From Lamellibrachia satsuma (taxonomy: Eukaryota > Annelida > Polychaeta > Sabellida > Siboglinidae), in assembly GCA_033239005.1 (NCBI GenBank), contig BSQZ01000009.1, positions 4,727,252 through 4,791,251 on the forward strand: a DNA stretch of 64,000 bases, written 5' to 3'. The position numbers were made by a program, and so were the translations under genes. Positions 45,001 to 58,400 of the stretch are shown here, piece by piece; position 1 is the stretch's first letter; each line of letters begins with the position of its first letter. The notes under the pieces are model-generated. The model did no database searches, was not told the DNA's origin, and was given only the letters and a program-made list of their open reading frames with translations.

Positions 45001-46373
45001 TTGTATTTAAAACAGCATATTTATGAAATACAGCACATCTGAAATTTTAAAACAACCTATTTGTTCCACAAAAGCGTATATAGGTAATATATTGGCAATA
45101 TATAATAAATTGACATCCACACCACCAGTAAATGAAATAACAAATTTATTTTCACTGCAGTTACTCCAAAACATTTCTCTGGTAGTCGACTGGCAATAAC
45201 AAAATGCATCGAACAAGAGGAGCTTCTGATGAGAGTTACAGCCGACCAGTATGCACAACTATTGTGGTGCTTGGCGTTCATAATACTTGGCTGAAGAATG
45301 TCTGAATACCAACGAACTGTATAAATGACAATGAATTCACAGAACACATGCACAACTATACAATATCTTAAACAGCTCGCAGCCAATCAGTTGTCAGTGT
45401 ATTCTTTGTAAAGGTGCATTTAAATTCAAGGCAGTTCACTTCAAAACATCTCGACACCGTCCGTTCTAAATAGTGCATGTACCTTGTTGTACACGATCCC
45501 GGGTAAATCGCACTATGCATAAGATGGACTTCAACAAGTCGGTAACAACTTGATCTAAGCATCACATTCAGAACTGCCACTTATGTAGTAACCAGAGCTC
45601 CGATTGAGGACGTGTCATCCATTTTTCCGCTACGTTCCTACATAAATAAATAGTGCTATAACTATACAACTCTGCATCTCAGAGAAACGCAGCATGCTGT
45701 ACAGAACTATGAATCTCGCAGTCACTACGAACATGGCAGTTTTTTGGCAACTTGGTAAAACGCATCAATGTGAACATTCTGCAGTCGTGCCTAGCATGCT
45801 GCATGGGACATCGTTGTACTATACACGTTTCATTGTGAATTTACAATAAGCTTTAGGCGCACTTGTTAAAAACATGCAAAATGAAAAAATAACTACACCA
45901 GATAGAAAAATAGCAGTAGTGTTTACACCTCTGGGTCTTTTATTAGCTAGAAACAGGCACAGCTTACAACAGAATCGACCTGTCGCTGAGAAGGCAAGAA
46001 TTTCATTCAATCACAACCGATGGCAAATAACTGTAAAATAATGTCAACTGGGGGAAAACCCCAGAAATAGGGGAACTGAACCTGAGAGAGGCAACCCAGT
46101 TTTCCAGTTGGTGAATATCTGAACGGCATTGGAGCCCGGACGCATACATCACAAAATGTTTTGAAGGAACTCTGCCATGGTCAGTGTCACGTAAACGTGA
46201 CAGGCCAGCCTCTGTTTGGACCACAGCGCCACGATGGATCGTGACTACGACACAGCAGACTGGACGGTGCCAACGGGCACTTCGATGTCAGTTCTGGCAC
46301 GGCGGCACAGTGCAACAATGATGGCAGCAGTGCGACTGCGTGCCCACACACAACAACGACACTGTGCCGGGTT
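39072..46373. other. Tail-to-tail region between E78 and NAP1L
   Basis: Probable E78 3' UTR at its left, with AATAAA motifs near 40720, 41201 and 41742 (any could be used), and the NAP1L 3' UTR at its right. It contains a TGC-trinucleotide run (40090-40115), three GGTGCAGTCTGGGTA copies (42280-42355) and a 31-bp repeat at 44730-44820. A 138-codon ORF at 44089-44505 is followed by AATAAA near 44696 but shows no recognisable domain. Confidence 0.6.
44730..44820. repeat. 31-bp tandem repeat, 3 copies
   Basis: AAGGTGATTGTGTTATTAGG plus TCACACACAGT, repeated about three times. Confidence 0.93.
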
Positions 46374-46409
46374 TTACTGTTGCTTACATTCGCCAGGATT
46401 TCCCTGTCC
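46374..46409 (-). CDS. NAP1L1: NAP1L last exon: CaaX box
   Basis: Acceptor TGCTCTCGTTGCAG, encoding GQGNPGECKQQ and TAA. C-K-Q-Q matches the farnesylation-type CaaX end known for NAP1L1. A TTTATT at 45939-45944 (AATAAA on this strand) is a possible polyadenylation signal about 430 nt downstream. Confidence 0.93.
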   Translation of the reverse strand, partial: GQGNPGECKQQ

Positions 46410-49400
46410 CTGCAACGAGAGCAGAAAGAAATGGGGCATGAGTGGGGGAGCCGACGACTGCAGCGCTTGCAGGTCAGTGCACAAGTCCAGGGTCTAGCTA
46501 CACAGTCGGTGAATGTCTATGAAGCATGCAGCTATGCCAAGCAGTGGGTGAGTACAGGAAGTGAGACAGAAGAGTGTGCAGCACCACAGAACCAGAGGTT
46601 AGTGATTAATATCAAGTATGTTTAGAAGCACCACTACGCGACACCCAAATCTATGCAAGCTGTGCCTGTTCCTATTTCCTAACAACCCTTTCACCAACAT
46701 CGTATGCAACATTAAACTTCCCACACACAATACTGGATAGTTTACTAGCAGCATATTTCAGTATAAATTGCAAAAAAATGTCACATCTTATGTCCATGCA
46801 TCGGAAATTAAACGTTCCACTTTAAAAATCCAAGGGATGCCATCAAAAAACATTGCTTTTTGGCTCGGATCACTGGGATGAAAATGACTATATGCCAGGT
46901 AGGAACAATCCTAAGCAGAATGGTGATGTGATCCTGTTACTACCACAAAGTAATATTCCAGTGAAGAGTTAGTGGCAGGGTGAAATGTGTTTGTGGAGTG
47001 GTGACAGCGTGGTTATGATGCAACAGAAACAGCCTCCACTAGGAAGTTGGAAATGTCAGATTCCAGCCACAACTAGGGACATTCATATCATCCTATTTCA
47101 GTTTTAACTCTATTTTATGTTGGTAGTGAAAATCATTTAAAAACAATATGACATGGTGAGAAATCATTGAAAATAAAACATTTAAGGCACACTGCATGCA
47201 ACGTTTAATACATCTGCAAAGGTTTGTCGACTACTATTGTGACAACCATGAATTCATGTCACTTTACACAACTTGTTCTCAAGAGGGTCTACATGAAAGC
47301 AAGCAAGAAACTAAGTGTGCCGCCAAATGGAACATGCAATTAGACGTTCTGCTTTAAATTGAGAAAATGTAACAGTGGAACGGCAGAATAACGAGTGATA
47401 AGGCGTCGAATGAGTCCCCCAATAATCACAATATACATATCTAACACAGGCAGTTAGGCATCGCCAATAAATAACAATAATGGAAAGATGAACTGTGTTG
47501 AAACATCAGAACAGCGACAGTTTCAAAGTGTGGTAGTTCGTCTGCCAATCTAGCATACCTGGTGGGACGGCGCAAAATCTGGGTCATTCTCATCATCATC
47601 GTCACCATCTTCATCATCACCCTACAGCACAAGCAGGTCACAGGTCATCAGTGTAAATATGAGGGTTCAACAGGGCAGAATCAAGAACGGTAGTATCTTA
47701 GTTAGCTACATACTTACAACACAATTTATCCGACTAAAAAATATACAGTAAAAATACTCTAATTAAGCCACATCACAATAGGAAATTCCAGGCAGAATAA
47801 AATTTACCACTTCCTGAAAGTACTGCCTACAAGAATTTTGACCGGCCTAGAGTAAAACCACATCGCTTTTTGTCAGGGTTTATGGGATTTATGGTAAAAT
47901 AATTTTGTACAGCGTAATTCGCTAATGTATTTGGCAGAAATTAAATGTTGTACTAGAAAATATCTAAGTAGAAGAGTAAACGTATTGTGGACTGAAAATG
48001 AAAGTGACCCACTTTCAAGTGTTGATTAAATGTGGGTGAACATAGACACATGAAAGCAAAACTATGAAACATGATTGTAAAACTATAGCAAGAAAGTTAT
48101 CAATGAGGTATGTATGTAAACATAACTTATCAATAAAATATGGCCTCATTATCGACGGAGTATAAGGAATCATGCAAGAGCACTGTGGGAAATGCGAGAA
48201 AGCTACTGACCTCTTCCTCCTCTCCTTCTTCATCATCGTACTGCCAAAAACAACAGTTCATGTTTACATCACAGGCATACACACAAGATTTAAATATATC
48301 AGACTGCACTGCTAAAATTTATAAAACAAACTTTGACATATTTCTTACAACCTGTAACTTCGCTAAAAGAGATGCACACTGAAATATGTGTATATATTAT
48401 GTGGTCTTCAGACACAACCAAAGCACTTTGTCAGGCTTGTTCATTCATTCATTCTCAAACCTTGATTTTTGAGGGATGCAATTACTGTACAAAAACGTTT
48501 TGTTCACATAATTTGATTACTATTCGTTCTTAATAATTTCTTGTTCATGTGAATGAGCTAGTGCAGACTGAAAAATATAAGTTTTTGTATTATGATTAAT
48601 ATAATTGAGCTGAATGCCCTCTGCTTCTAGTACATGATGTACTGGTAGTACGTTACCAAGTACACACCTCGTCGTCATCAAGTGCTAGTACATGATGTAC
48701 TGGTAGTACGTTACCAAGTACACACCTCGTCGTCATCAAGTGCTAGTACATGATGTACTGGTAGTACGTTACCAAGTACACACCTCGTCATCATCAAGTG
48801 CTAGTACATGATGTACTGGTAGTACGTTACCAAGTACATACCTCGTCGTCATCAAGTGCTAGTACATGATGTACTGGTAGTACGTTACCAAGTACACACC
48901 TCATCGTCATCAAGTGCTAGTACATGTACTGGTAGTACGTTACCAAGTACATACCACATCGTCATCAAGTGCTAGTACATGATATACTGATAGTATATTA
49001 CCAAGTACACACCTCATCGTCATCAAGTGCTTCTCCTGTAAAGTAGAGCACAGCACGGGGAACAATGCGCTCTCGGATGAAGTGTCCAATCTCAAAGTCG
49101 GCCGCCAGTAGAGCCTCTGTCTCTTCATCCTAGATGGGACAGTTGGCATATGCTAATATGATCTATACAGGTGTGTATAACTATAATGAACTGACCAATT
49201 GCCACTTGAGTGTATTACAAGTCATTCAAATGATTAATAATTTGTACTGTATGTACAGAATCAGTTGGTTGCCGTATCATTTGCCTCACCAAACTACACA
49301 TATGTTGCTTGACAACATGAGCAGCATACCAATTAATATTGTAGGTAGTGAGAACAATCGAGCCTCATTATAACGCCGTGGTCGGGGTCCACAATTTCGG

Positions 49401-52400
49401 ACCACGCTGTAAGCGTGGCGCGTTAGGTGTTCCCATATCTGCCACCAGGGGACTACTAAACAACAGTAATTTCCATCCCCGATACCAACGCTGTTGAAGC
49501 CACTGCCACCGTGCGGTGGCTGCATTGTATATACGTGATTAAAATAGCTTATTAAATGAGTCAACTAGTGTCAATGTGTAATATTTTTAAATATCACACC
49601 GTTGAATGCTGAACTGAATAAAATATATGTACGTATAGTTATGGAATAGGTTCGCTACGACAATGATGTACTGGTACAGACTGATCGACTAATTAATGCG
49701 ATTCGAAAATAATGACCTGGATCCGAGTAACCGAACACGTATTTGAGTTGACACATGCAGTGTGAAAGCTGATTAAATATTGAAAACGACAATTATAGGT
49801 TGAATCAATAATTGTTTCACTTTGACTTACAACCAATTCAAAAATAATGACCTGGATCTGAGTAACCGAACACGTATATGAGTTGACACACAGTGTGAAA
49901 GCTGATTAAATATTGAAAACGACAATTATAGGTTGAATCAATAATTGTTTCACTTTGACTTACAACCGATCTTGAAGAAGAAAATCACGATGAACGTCTC
50001 CCATACCACGGATTCACTGTAACACTGCTTTGAGCTTCGTATCGCAAAAACTTTACAATGCAACAGGAGCATGCCATTTCGCACATTTTATTTTGGTGTT
50101 GGCTACTAAATATACAAATCGCCGAGGCGAGGGTGAAGCCAGCATCGTAATACGATTGATGCCAGCACAGAACAAACATTGAAACAACACCCCGCCACTC
50201 GTTCATTGTTCATCTAATAGTCATCGAGAACTGTCAAAACAATTAGGTTTGATAAACACGAGGAGTGTATCATGAAAGACAAGCGCAAGTTAGGAAAATA
50301 CAATGATGCAGTGATCGTAGCGTCAGAATATAAACGTGGGTGAAACACCCTCCGAAAGACAGCTATTCCCATCCCTCCCCCAGCGGCAGAAAATTGAGGT
50401 CCACAACCGAATCCCCGTTATAACGGGGCACATCATAACGAGGCCTGACTATACATTCTAAGAGTTATTAATATCATCAATGTGTCACGTATGGGACAAA
50501 GAAGACACAAAAAAGACTACTTACCGGTTCCTCCCCTTCTGGAACTACAACAGAGAAACGCAGACACTACATACAGCAATCACAACTAATAAAACCAGTC
50601 ATCAGAGGAAATATGGAAAACTAATTTGACTGAAGGTAGATGAACTATTTCTAATCATGACGAGTATCAAATTGCAAGTCTTATAAACTTTGCGCATGCA
50701 AAAATGAAGACAACTGCAAGAACAGCATAGCATCTATAGTGCACCAAAGGCACGGAAAAATAACCTTTCTTTGTCTAAACACCAAAAGTGACATACATTA
50801 GACAACCACTTCCAAGCTACGAACTTTCCGTGCATAATACGCATTTTTCCCCTTAAATTTTTAAGTCCGGGTGCGTATTATACATGGTGATAAGGCTAAA
50901 AAAATTTCTCCGACCATATTTGGATAACGCTACTGGAACACTAGTACTATATAATGCAGAAATGTGTGGACGGTGTCGGATTAAAAACGCTCAAATGTGT
51001 TGCTCCCCGAGCGCCAAAGCACCATGATTGGCGATCTTGAATCACGTGAACGATCTAAACAGTCATTGCCATGCCCACGGGTCAGCCAGTGTGGCTCCAT
51101 GTTTAAAGTTGTGAATGCAAATAAAGATGATTGTACCATATGTATGTTTCACAGTTGAAAGTGTGCGTGTAACATATCAGAATAGAGCTTGGTATTAATT
51201 TAAAATTGAGAGCAGAATGACACAAAGTAAGTTCTAACAAGCACAAATTTAATCAGTTGCGCAATGGTCAAGCTAAAATGTTACGTAGGGCTTACACAAC
51301 TGATGAGGCGATATATGGTCGCGTGCGACGAGCCGGTGGCAATGCCGTAACTTGCGTGATATGTTTACGATTCTGAGATGGATTCAAAGATCATCACACA
51401 AATGAACTTTGTCGCTTCAAGCAAACTATCAGAAGCTGGAAAATCAGGGGTCAATGTCAAAAGTTGGGGTGCGTATTATACATGGTAATATAGGAATTAT
51501 ATCAGAATTTAGCAAAAGTCAGGGTCCGTATTATACATGGGGGCGTATTATACACGGAAACTTACGGTATTTCACAAACTGTTTTACACATATTCAGAAC
51601 AGTAACTGGATTAACATACATAAGTGATTAAGGCCAGACATGGCAGGTGAAATTGCGTATTAAAAAAAATACTCAAAATGTGTTTCCTCCGTATTCCGAT
51701 AACTTTGTATGTTAATTATCAATAAAGTTAATTTTTATAACAATTACATACCTCTAAATCAATTTTATTCGTGAATAAAGTGTGCCCCTATAAAGTAATA
51801 ATCCCAATCTGATTCTCAAGATGGAGAACAATGTTGTGCAGTATTGCAGTGCAAGAATTGGTTGCGTAAAGCAGAGCCAATTTGTGGCTACAGTTGTGTC
51901 TGTGGAATTAGGGCAGGTCCCAATGTGTGGCTACAGTTGTGTCTGTGGAATTAGGGCAGGTCCCAATTTGTGGCTACAGCTGTGTCTGTGGAATTAGGGC
52001 AGGTCCCAATTTGTGGCTACAGTTGTGTCTGTGGAATTAGGGCAGGTCCCAATTTGTGGCTACAGCTGTGTCTGTGGAATTAGGGCAGGTCCCAATTTGA
52101 CCAACAGTCGGCAACAATTTTTAAGAATTTGCCAATCAACAACCAACAGCAGGTGTATCCACCTTGACCTCACATCAAAGCTAGAATCGGCAATGGTATA
52201 AGTCAAGATCCAAGCCAGTGTCTGGACATGTACCTCGTCTAAATGCTATAATAGGCAGAGCGTAGTCTCGTAGAGACGATGCTGATGCGCCCTGTTGTCA
52301 AATTTTGGCAGCGTCCACTGTGGCTGTGAAGGCCGATTCTTGAGTGGCAGTCCTTTCCGCAGCCAAAGCAGACGAAACAGGATGACATTGGTGGTAGTGC

Positions 52401-55400
52401 TGCGTTTTGTTTTCGCCGCATCCTCTTCTCTGCCGCATGCTGGTGTCTCCTTTCATCTGCCCTTTCAATGCCTCTGCGTGTTGCCTGACGCCAAGCAGTG
52501 CGGTCTTCGGCCACTGCTTCCCAGTCTTTGGGGCTGATGTCACAGGCCTTCATGTCACGATTGCAGGCATCCTTGAATCGGAGGGCTGGGCGTCCCACTG
52601 GCCTCGCGCCACTGGTGAGTTGTCCATAGAGGATGTACGTCTAAATGCACACATAATTTAACTGTGCATTGTGCAACAATGTTGTTGTTTGGGGCACGAA
52701 TCGTTTGTGTAAACAGGCTTCTAGAAGCAGCTACACAAGCAGGAAGATAGATTACCTGCAGGTGGACCAAAGAAGTTAAAGAAGGAGTCATTCTGCACAG
52801 TCTTGGTGACTGTCCTCTTTGTGCCTCGTCCCTTGTGTTTCTGCATCTTCTTGATCACCTTCACCGTCACGTTCTTCCCCTTCTTCCAGTCTATCGTGCA
52901 GCTACAACACAACAGTGAATTACACAACAACCTTAGTTGTGTTGACCAAATGCAGTTTTCATCCGACGGAGGTCGAGTGTTGAGAGACACTTGAGAGACC
53001 TGGTTACTTGGCAACCACAGAGAAGACCAGGGAGACCATATGTAACTTTTCCAAAACTATTTGGGGTAACAGAAACCATACAGAACTTTTCCAAAACTAT
53101 TTGCTTTTGAATTTGGGATAATAATTACTGAACTTGAAAAAGTTATGCAGGACATGCATTTATTTTTTAACACAACTACATCTTCTAGTATAACTACTTA
53201 TACAAGCTACTACGCTTACAGTTCTAACCAAACCAAACTCAACCTTCTCAAAGGGATGTTGCCATTTCATTTTAATTAATTTTAATAAAACCTTTTAAAA
53301 TTCTCGTCCAATCTGTTCTCCACGTGTCATACTCTCAAAAAACTGTCGATTTCAGTTTTGCAGCAAGATGCTTGCTACTTACCCTTTGCAATTCACAATT
53401 TCTGGCCCTTCAAAGCCAAAAGGTTCGTCCTTGTCCGGCTCTGAGCGCATTATGTATTCCTTGCTGAGTAGAGGGTTTGTGAAGTATTCATTCTCTTCAA
53501 AGTAGAACTCCAGTGTGAAGCCCTAACAGGCACGATTTCACATTATTAGATTAAAAATATTTACAAAACTACAGTAAGATTTGTATTTTTGAGTAAAGCT
53601 GTGCTAAATAAAATAATCACACACAAACAAGATAGAACTGGAGGATACGAAGTAACGTTAGTGAAGGATCAGTGTAGTTATATATATATATCATATATAT
53701 AAAAAATTATTCATTATCACAGAGGTCAATAAATGAATGATACAAATTATCTACTGATTATTTTGTAACTGCTTGCAGCATGGGGTAAAAACAAAATTAA
53801 CAAATATCTCAAAGTGTGAGTAGCTCATGGATGAACACTTGTTTGACGCTCGATGTGCCAATGTCTTTCCTGCACACTTTTCATCTGTTTTTTTTGCGTT
53901 GTATGGCAATCTTGTTAAACTCACCATTGGGTCAGCCTGTGACAGCTTCACTCGGATGTCCCGCAAGTGCTTCAGGATCGGCTCATCTTGCTCCTGTAAA
54001 ATCCAATTTATATTCACTTATTAACCATTCGATGGCTGTAGTTTTCTCAACTGTCATTTACATAAAACATGAATCTTGAGTTTCATTGATATGTTGAACT
54101 CTCGCAGTCATGTGTTATTGACTTATTGTTAATTTATAATCTAATATAATAACAATTAATTGCCATAGCTTTACCACATAAACATAGCTGATGTACACAC
54201 GTTAGTAGCGGACTGTCAGTTTCAATGTTTACAAACAGAATCAAACAAATGAGCACCAATGGCATCCTGAAACAAAGCATTTACATTCTGCACATACATA
54301 ATAGATATACAGCAAATATCTGCTGCAATCAAATAATGGTGGAGATTGTTCTTTGCATCATACAAGGGAACAAATTCATAAGCATGTGACTATTTACATC
54401 ACACACAGTAGTCATGTAGTTCAAAGTGACACTTGTGTCAACTAGGGAATCTGATCATTTACTGTTGCAACAATGTAAAATCCATTATAGCTGACCTGCA
54501 CCATGTCTGACAGCATGTCTATATTCTTAAATATTGTCAGCCAGAACTCAGAAATGCCGGACGGATTCTCCTCTGAAACACATCCACAGTTATTATATAT
54601 TTATTCAAAATCTAATTCTGACAAGTTCACCGAGGTAATGCTACCATTAGGCAATTTTAAACAGTGTAGGAACACCAATATTATATCCGTTTACCAAATA
54701 TAGACAATCTGAAACACATTTCTACACAAACACCTTAATAAATATTGTATAATTGGTCAGTTGGATCCTCACCAGTTTGCTTATCAAACTAACAGATCTG
54801 CGGATGATGCAGTTGCCTTAGGTTTACATTATGTTATGAAGCACCTGGAACAGCCAAGCACTTATGCAAGGATTCTTTTCGTGGACTTTAGCTCGGCCTT
54901 TAACTCAATAATTCCTGTGAAGTTGTTTGACAAACTTGTATCTCTGAATGTGTATTCTGCCATCTGTCACTGAACTCTCAACTTTCTTTTTCACAGGCCT
55001 CAATCTGTCAAGGTCAACAACTCTCTCTCCAAACCTGTTATTCTTAACACTGGTGCCCCACAAGGCTGCGTGCTTTCTCCTTTCCTTTTTACCCTCTTTA
55101 CAAATGACTGTGTATCTGGTAACCAATCTGTTCGCATGGTTAAGTTCTCGGATGACACCACTGTAATTGGCTGCGTTAACAATGCTAACGAGTGTGTGTA
55201 TAGAGAGGAAGTTCAAAGACTGGTTGGCTAGTGTAAGAACAACAACCTGGTACTAAACATATCCAAAACGAAGGAAATGACCATTGATTTTCGCAAAAAG
55301 AAAACACCCATCCACCCCCTTTTCATTGACGGTGCTGAAGTCTTACAAGCCGACTATGTAAAATTTTTGGGTTCGACTATTTCAAAAGATCTTTCCTGGT

Positions 55401-58400
55401 GTAATAACTAGATTGACATCAGTAAAAAAACACAAAAACACATGTACTTCCTTAGACACCTCAAACAATTTGGGTTATCTCAAGCAATATTAACACGTTT
55501 CAACTGCGCAGTTATTGAAAGTGTCTTGTCATTTTCTATTACTGTCTGATTTGGTTGCGCCAGCCAAGATGAAATTAATCAATTGAATCAGTCGTCAAGA
55601 ACGCTTCTAAACTAATCGGGTTAAATATGCCGTCCATCAGGTCTCTTTATCGATCTCGTAGTTTGCACAAATCCAAGCGTATTGTACAAGACGCATATCA
55701 TCCAGCATGGTTGAAAAAAATCATGATTTTTATTTTTTTTAAATAAATAAATCAGATTTTTTTTATTTAAATCAGATTTATTTGATTTTTTTTTAAATCT
55801 GGTATATAGATATTTATATAGATGTTTAAATTTGTAAACTCTTTCAAACATGTTATATTCAAATCGATTTGGGTTGTCTTAACAGAGCGTACATGATTTT
55901 TGCTTATATAAAGACATTAGACAATGTCCACAAGGCCTCACCCCCCTGTAGTTGCATAATCTGTCTTGGAAAGGAAAGCATGCTGTGTGTCTGCGGCTGT
56001 AGCAGTGGTAATTATTATTTACCTATAGGGTGGATTAGCACCTGTCCTGGGCTCTGTGTACTCTAAGGGTCTCTAACCAGAATACTGGTATAGTATTAAA
56101 CAACTGAGTCAACATACTGAATTGGTAACAACTAGCACAAGCAATAAGTGGACTTTAACTCAGGGCTTCTGTGTTGAAAAGATACTTCCTCTGGAAGACA
56201 AGTTTGTGTGGCTACAATGCATTCAGAAAGGGAATAGCTCAAACATACACAATGTCATAAAATATTTGACTATCAGGCTATCTGGTGACAATTCAGCTAC
56301 ACAAGTGTGCGCACTTTGTGTTTTGTATTAAAAACATACAAAACTTTGTTGATCTCGATGCTTGTAAACAATTATTTGTGTTAAATTCATTTCATATAAA
56401 TCAGCGATTAAAAAAACCGGAAGTAAAAAAACAAAACAAAATATAAATCAATGATTTTTTTGGAGCGATTTAAATCAAATGATTTAATTCAAACAACCCT
56501 GTCATCCAGCCAACCACCTCTTTGAACTCCTTCCCTCCGGTAAGCGCTACCGTTGCATAAAAACTAAAACGACGCGTTTCAACAATAGTTTCTACCCTCA
56601 AGCGCGGAGATTTTTAAACGGAGAGCCAGCATAAATGTCTTGCCTCTAGCAGGTAATTGCAATGTCGCGTTTTCTCTTTTTTTCTTTTGCAATCTATTAT
56701 ATTACTCTCGTTTTTAGTATTACAATTGTGATATGTAATGTTTAGTTCCGAGTATTATTGGGTGCATGCGTGTATGTTTGTGCTAACGCCACAACATTAC
56801 GAATTCCTTGTACTTGCTACTTGGTAATAAAACGTATCTTTATCTTTAACACATGCACATGCATTCTATATGGCATTCACTACCTTAGGTTCATTGTTGT
56901 TGTGCAATATCACGCTGCAAGAATAATTTGTACGTGATCAAGCGACAGAGTCGTCTAACAATGTGGGATAAAAGTCAATTGTGTATGTAGACTGGTCTGA
57001 ACCCAGTATGTTTCTTAAAAACAACAGGCCAGCCAAGATTTGTATCACAAGGCAAGTCCGAAAAAGAATTAACAGAACAACTCACCTTTCTTGTCTTCCT
57101 CGCTATCTTCACCCTCAGTCTTATCCTCCTCTTTCTTCTCATCTCCTGTTTTCTCCCCAGTCTCGTTCACCTCATCCACCTTCACCTTCGCCTTCATCTC
57201 CTCCTGCACAACAACAGAGAACCTCACACTCGACACTAACACGGGCTGCCTGGCCAAACACCCGACACGGGCTGCCTGGCCAAACACCCGACAAGGGCTG
57301 CCTGGCCAAACACCCGACACGGGCTGCCTGGCCAAACACCCGACACGGGCTGCCTGGCCAAACACCCGACAAGGGCTGCCTGGCTAAACACCCGGCACGG
57401 GGTTTGCCTGGCTAAATACTCGACATGGGGCTTCTCTGGTTAAATGCCGGGCATCTGCCCTACAGGCAAGATACGTTTTTAACCAGGAAGGTCTTTATGG
57501 TTCCTATTTGTTGAAATGAAAATACATTTCTGCACATATGCATGAGTACAAATACACTCATTATCTATTGATAATTTCTGCCAAAATAAAACTGCTCCCT
57601 CAGCATCTAATCATCAATCAAGCATCAAGAACTAATATCAAAGCAGGGATGAGATTTTAAAACCTAGATTACAGAGGGTAGCTTATTACAGAAGCAGCGC
57701 AAATGTTTTATTATCATGCAGAGCACCTACAGTACAAGGGTCAGAGTATAATAGTCAAGCCTTAAACTATATAAGGATAATAACTGCCAGGAAAAACAAG
57801 CATGATGGTTTGAACAGCATTGTTCTAAAAACATTACAAACACAATCAAGTTCTTATCTGCAGATCTGATGTCAACAACAAACGGCCATAGGTGCAGGAA
57901 TTCCCAAAGAAATGGCAGATCAGATGATCTATTCGTGAAATGAAATATGGAAAAACAGAGCAGCAAAATGTGGCAATTTTTAGCAAGTCAAATATAGTTT
58001 GGGGGCATTCGAAGCTTACCTCTATCTTGGGAATCTTCCCAGGGGATTCCTGCAAACACGGTAAACTAATAAAGGGAACACTTCCATCAACTACCAAGAA
58101 CATTCCGCAGTAATATATCCAACACTGAATACTGCCACAACGTTGCGACAATCCAGCTACACAAACCTCAGAAAATTGCATGCATTTTTTAATCAGGCAC
58201 TGGTAAGTTGGCTAAATCATTATAAAAGTAATGCAATCACTCACGTCCATTTACAAATATATCTGAAAGATAATGCACCATCTGATCTGCCATTTTTCAC
58301 ATAAACAACATAGAAGGAACAGATCATCATTCGGAAGAATAGACAAGAGGATCCGACATCCATATATTGTACAAACAAAACACTCACAGCAAGTTTCTCT

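Noticed and set aside
46216..46497. 93-aa plus-strand ORF
   Set aside because: Antisense to the last NAP1L exon, whose CKQQ end is well supported.
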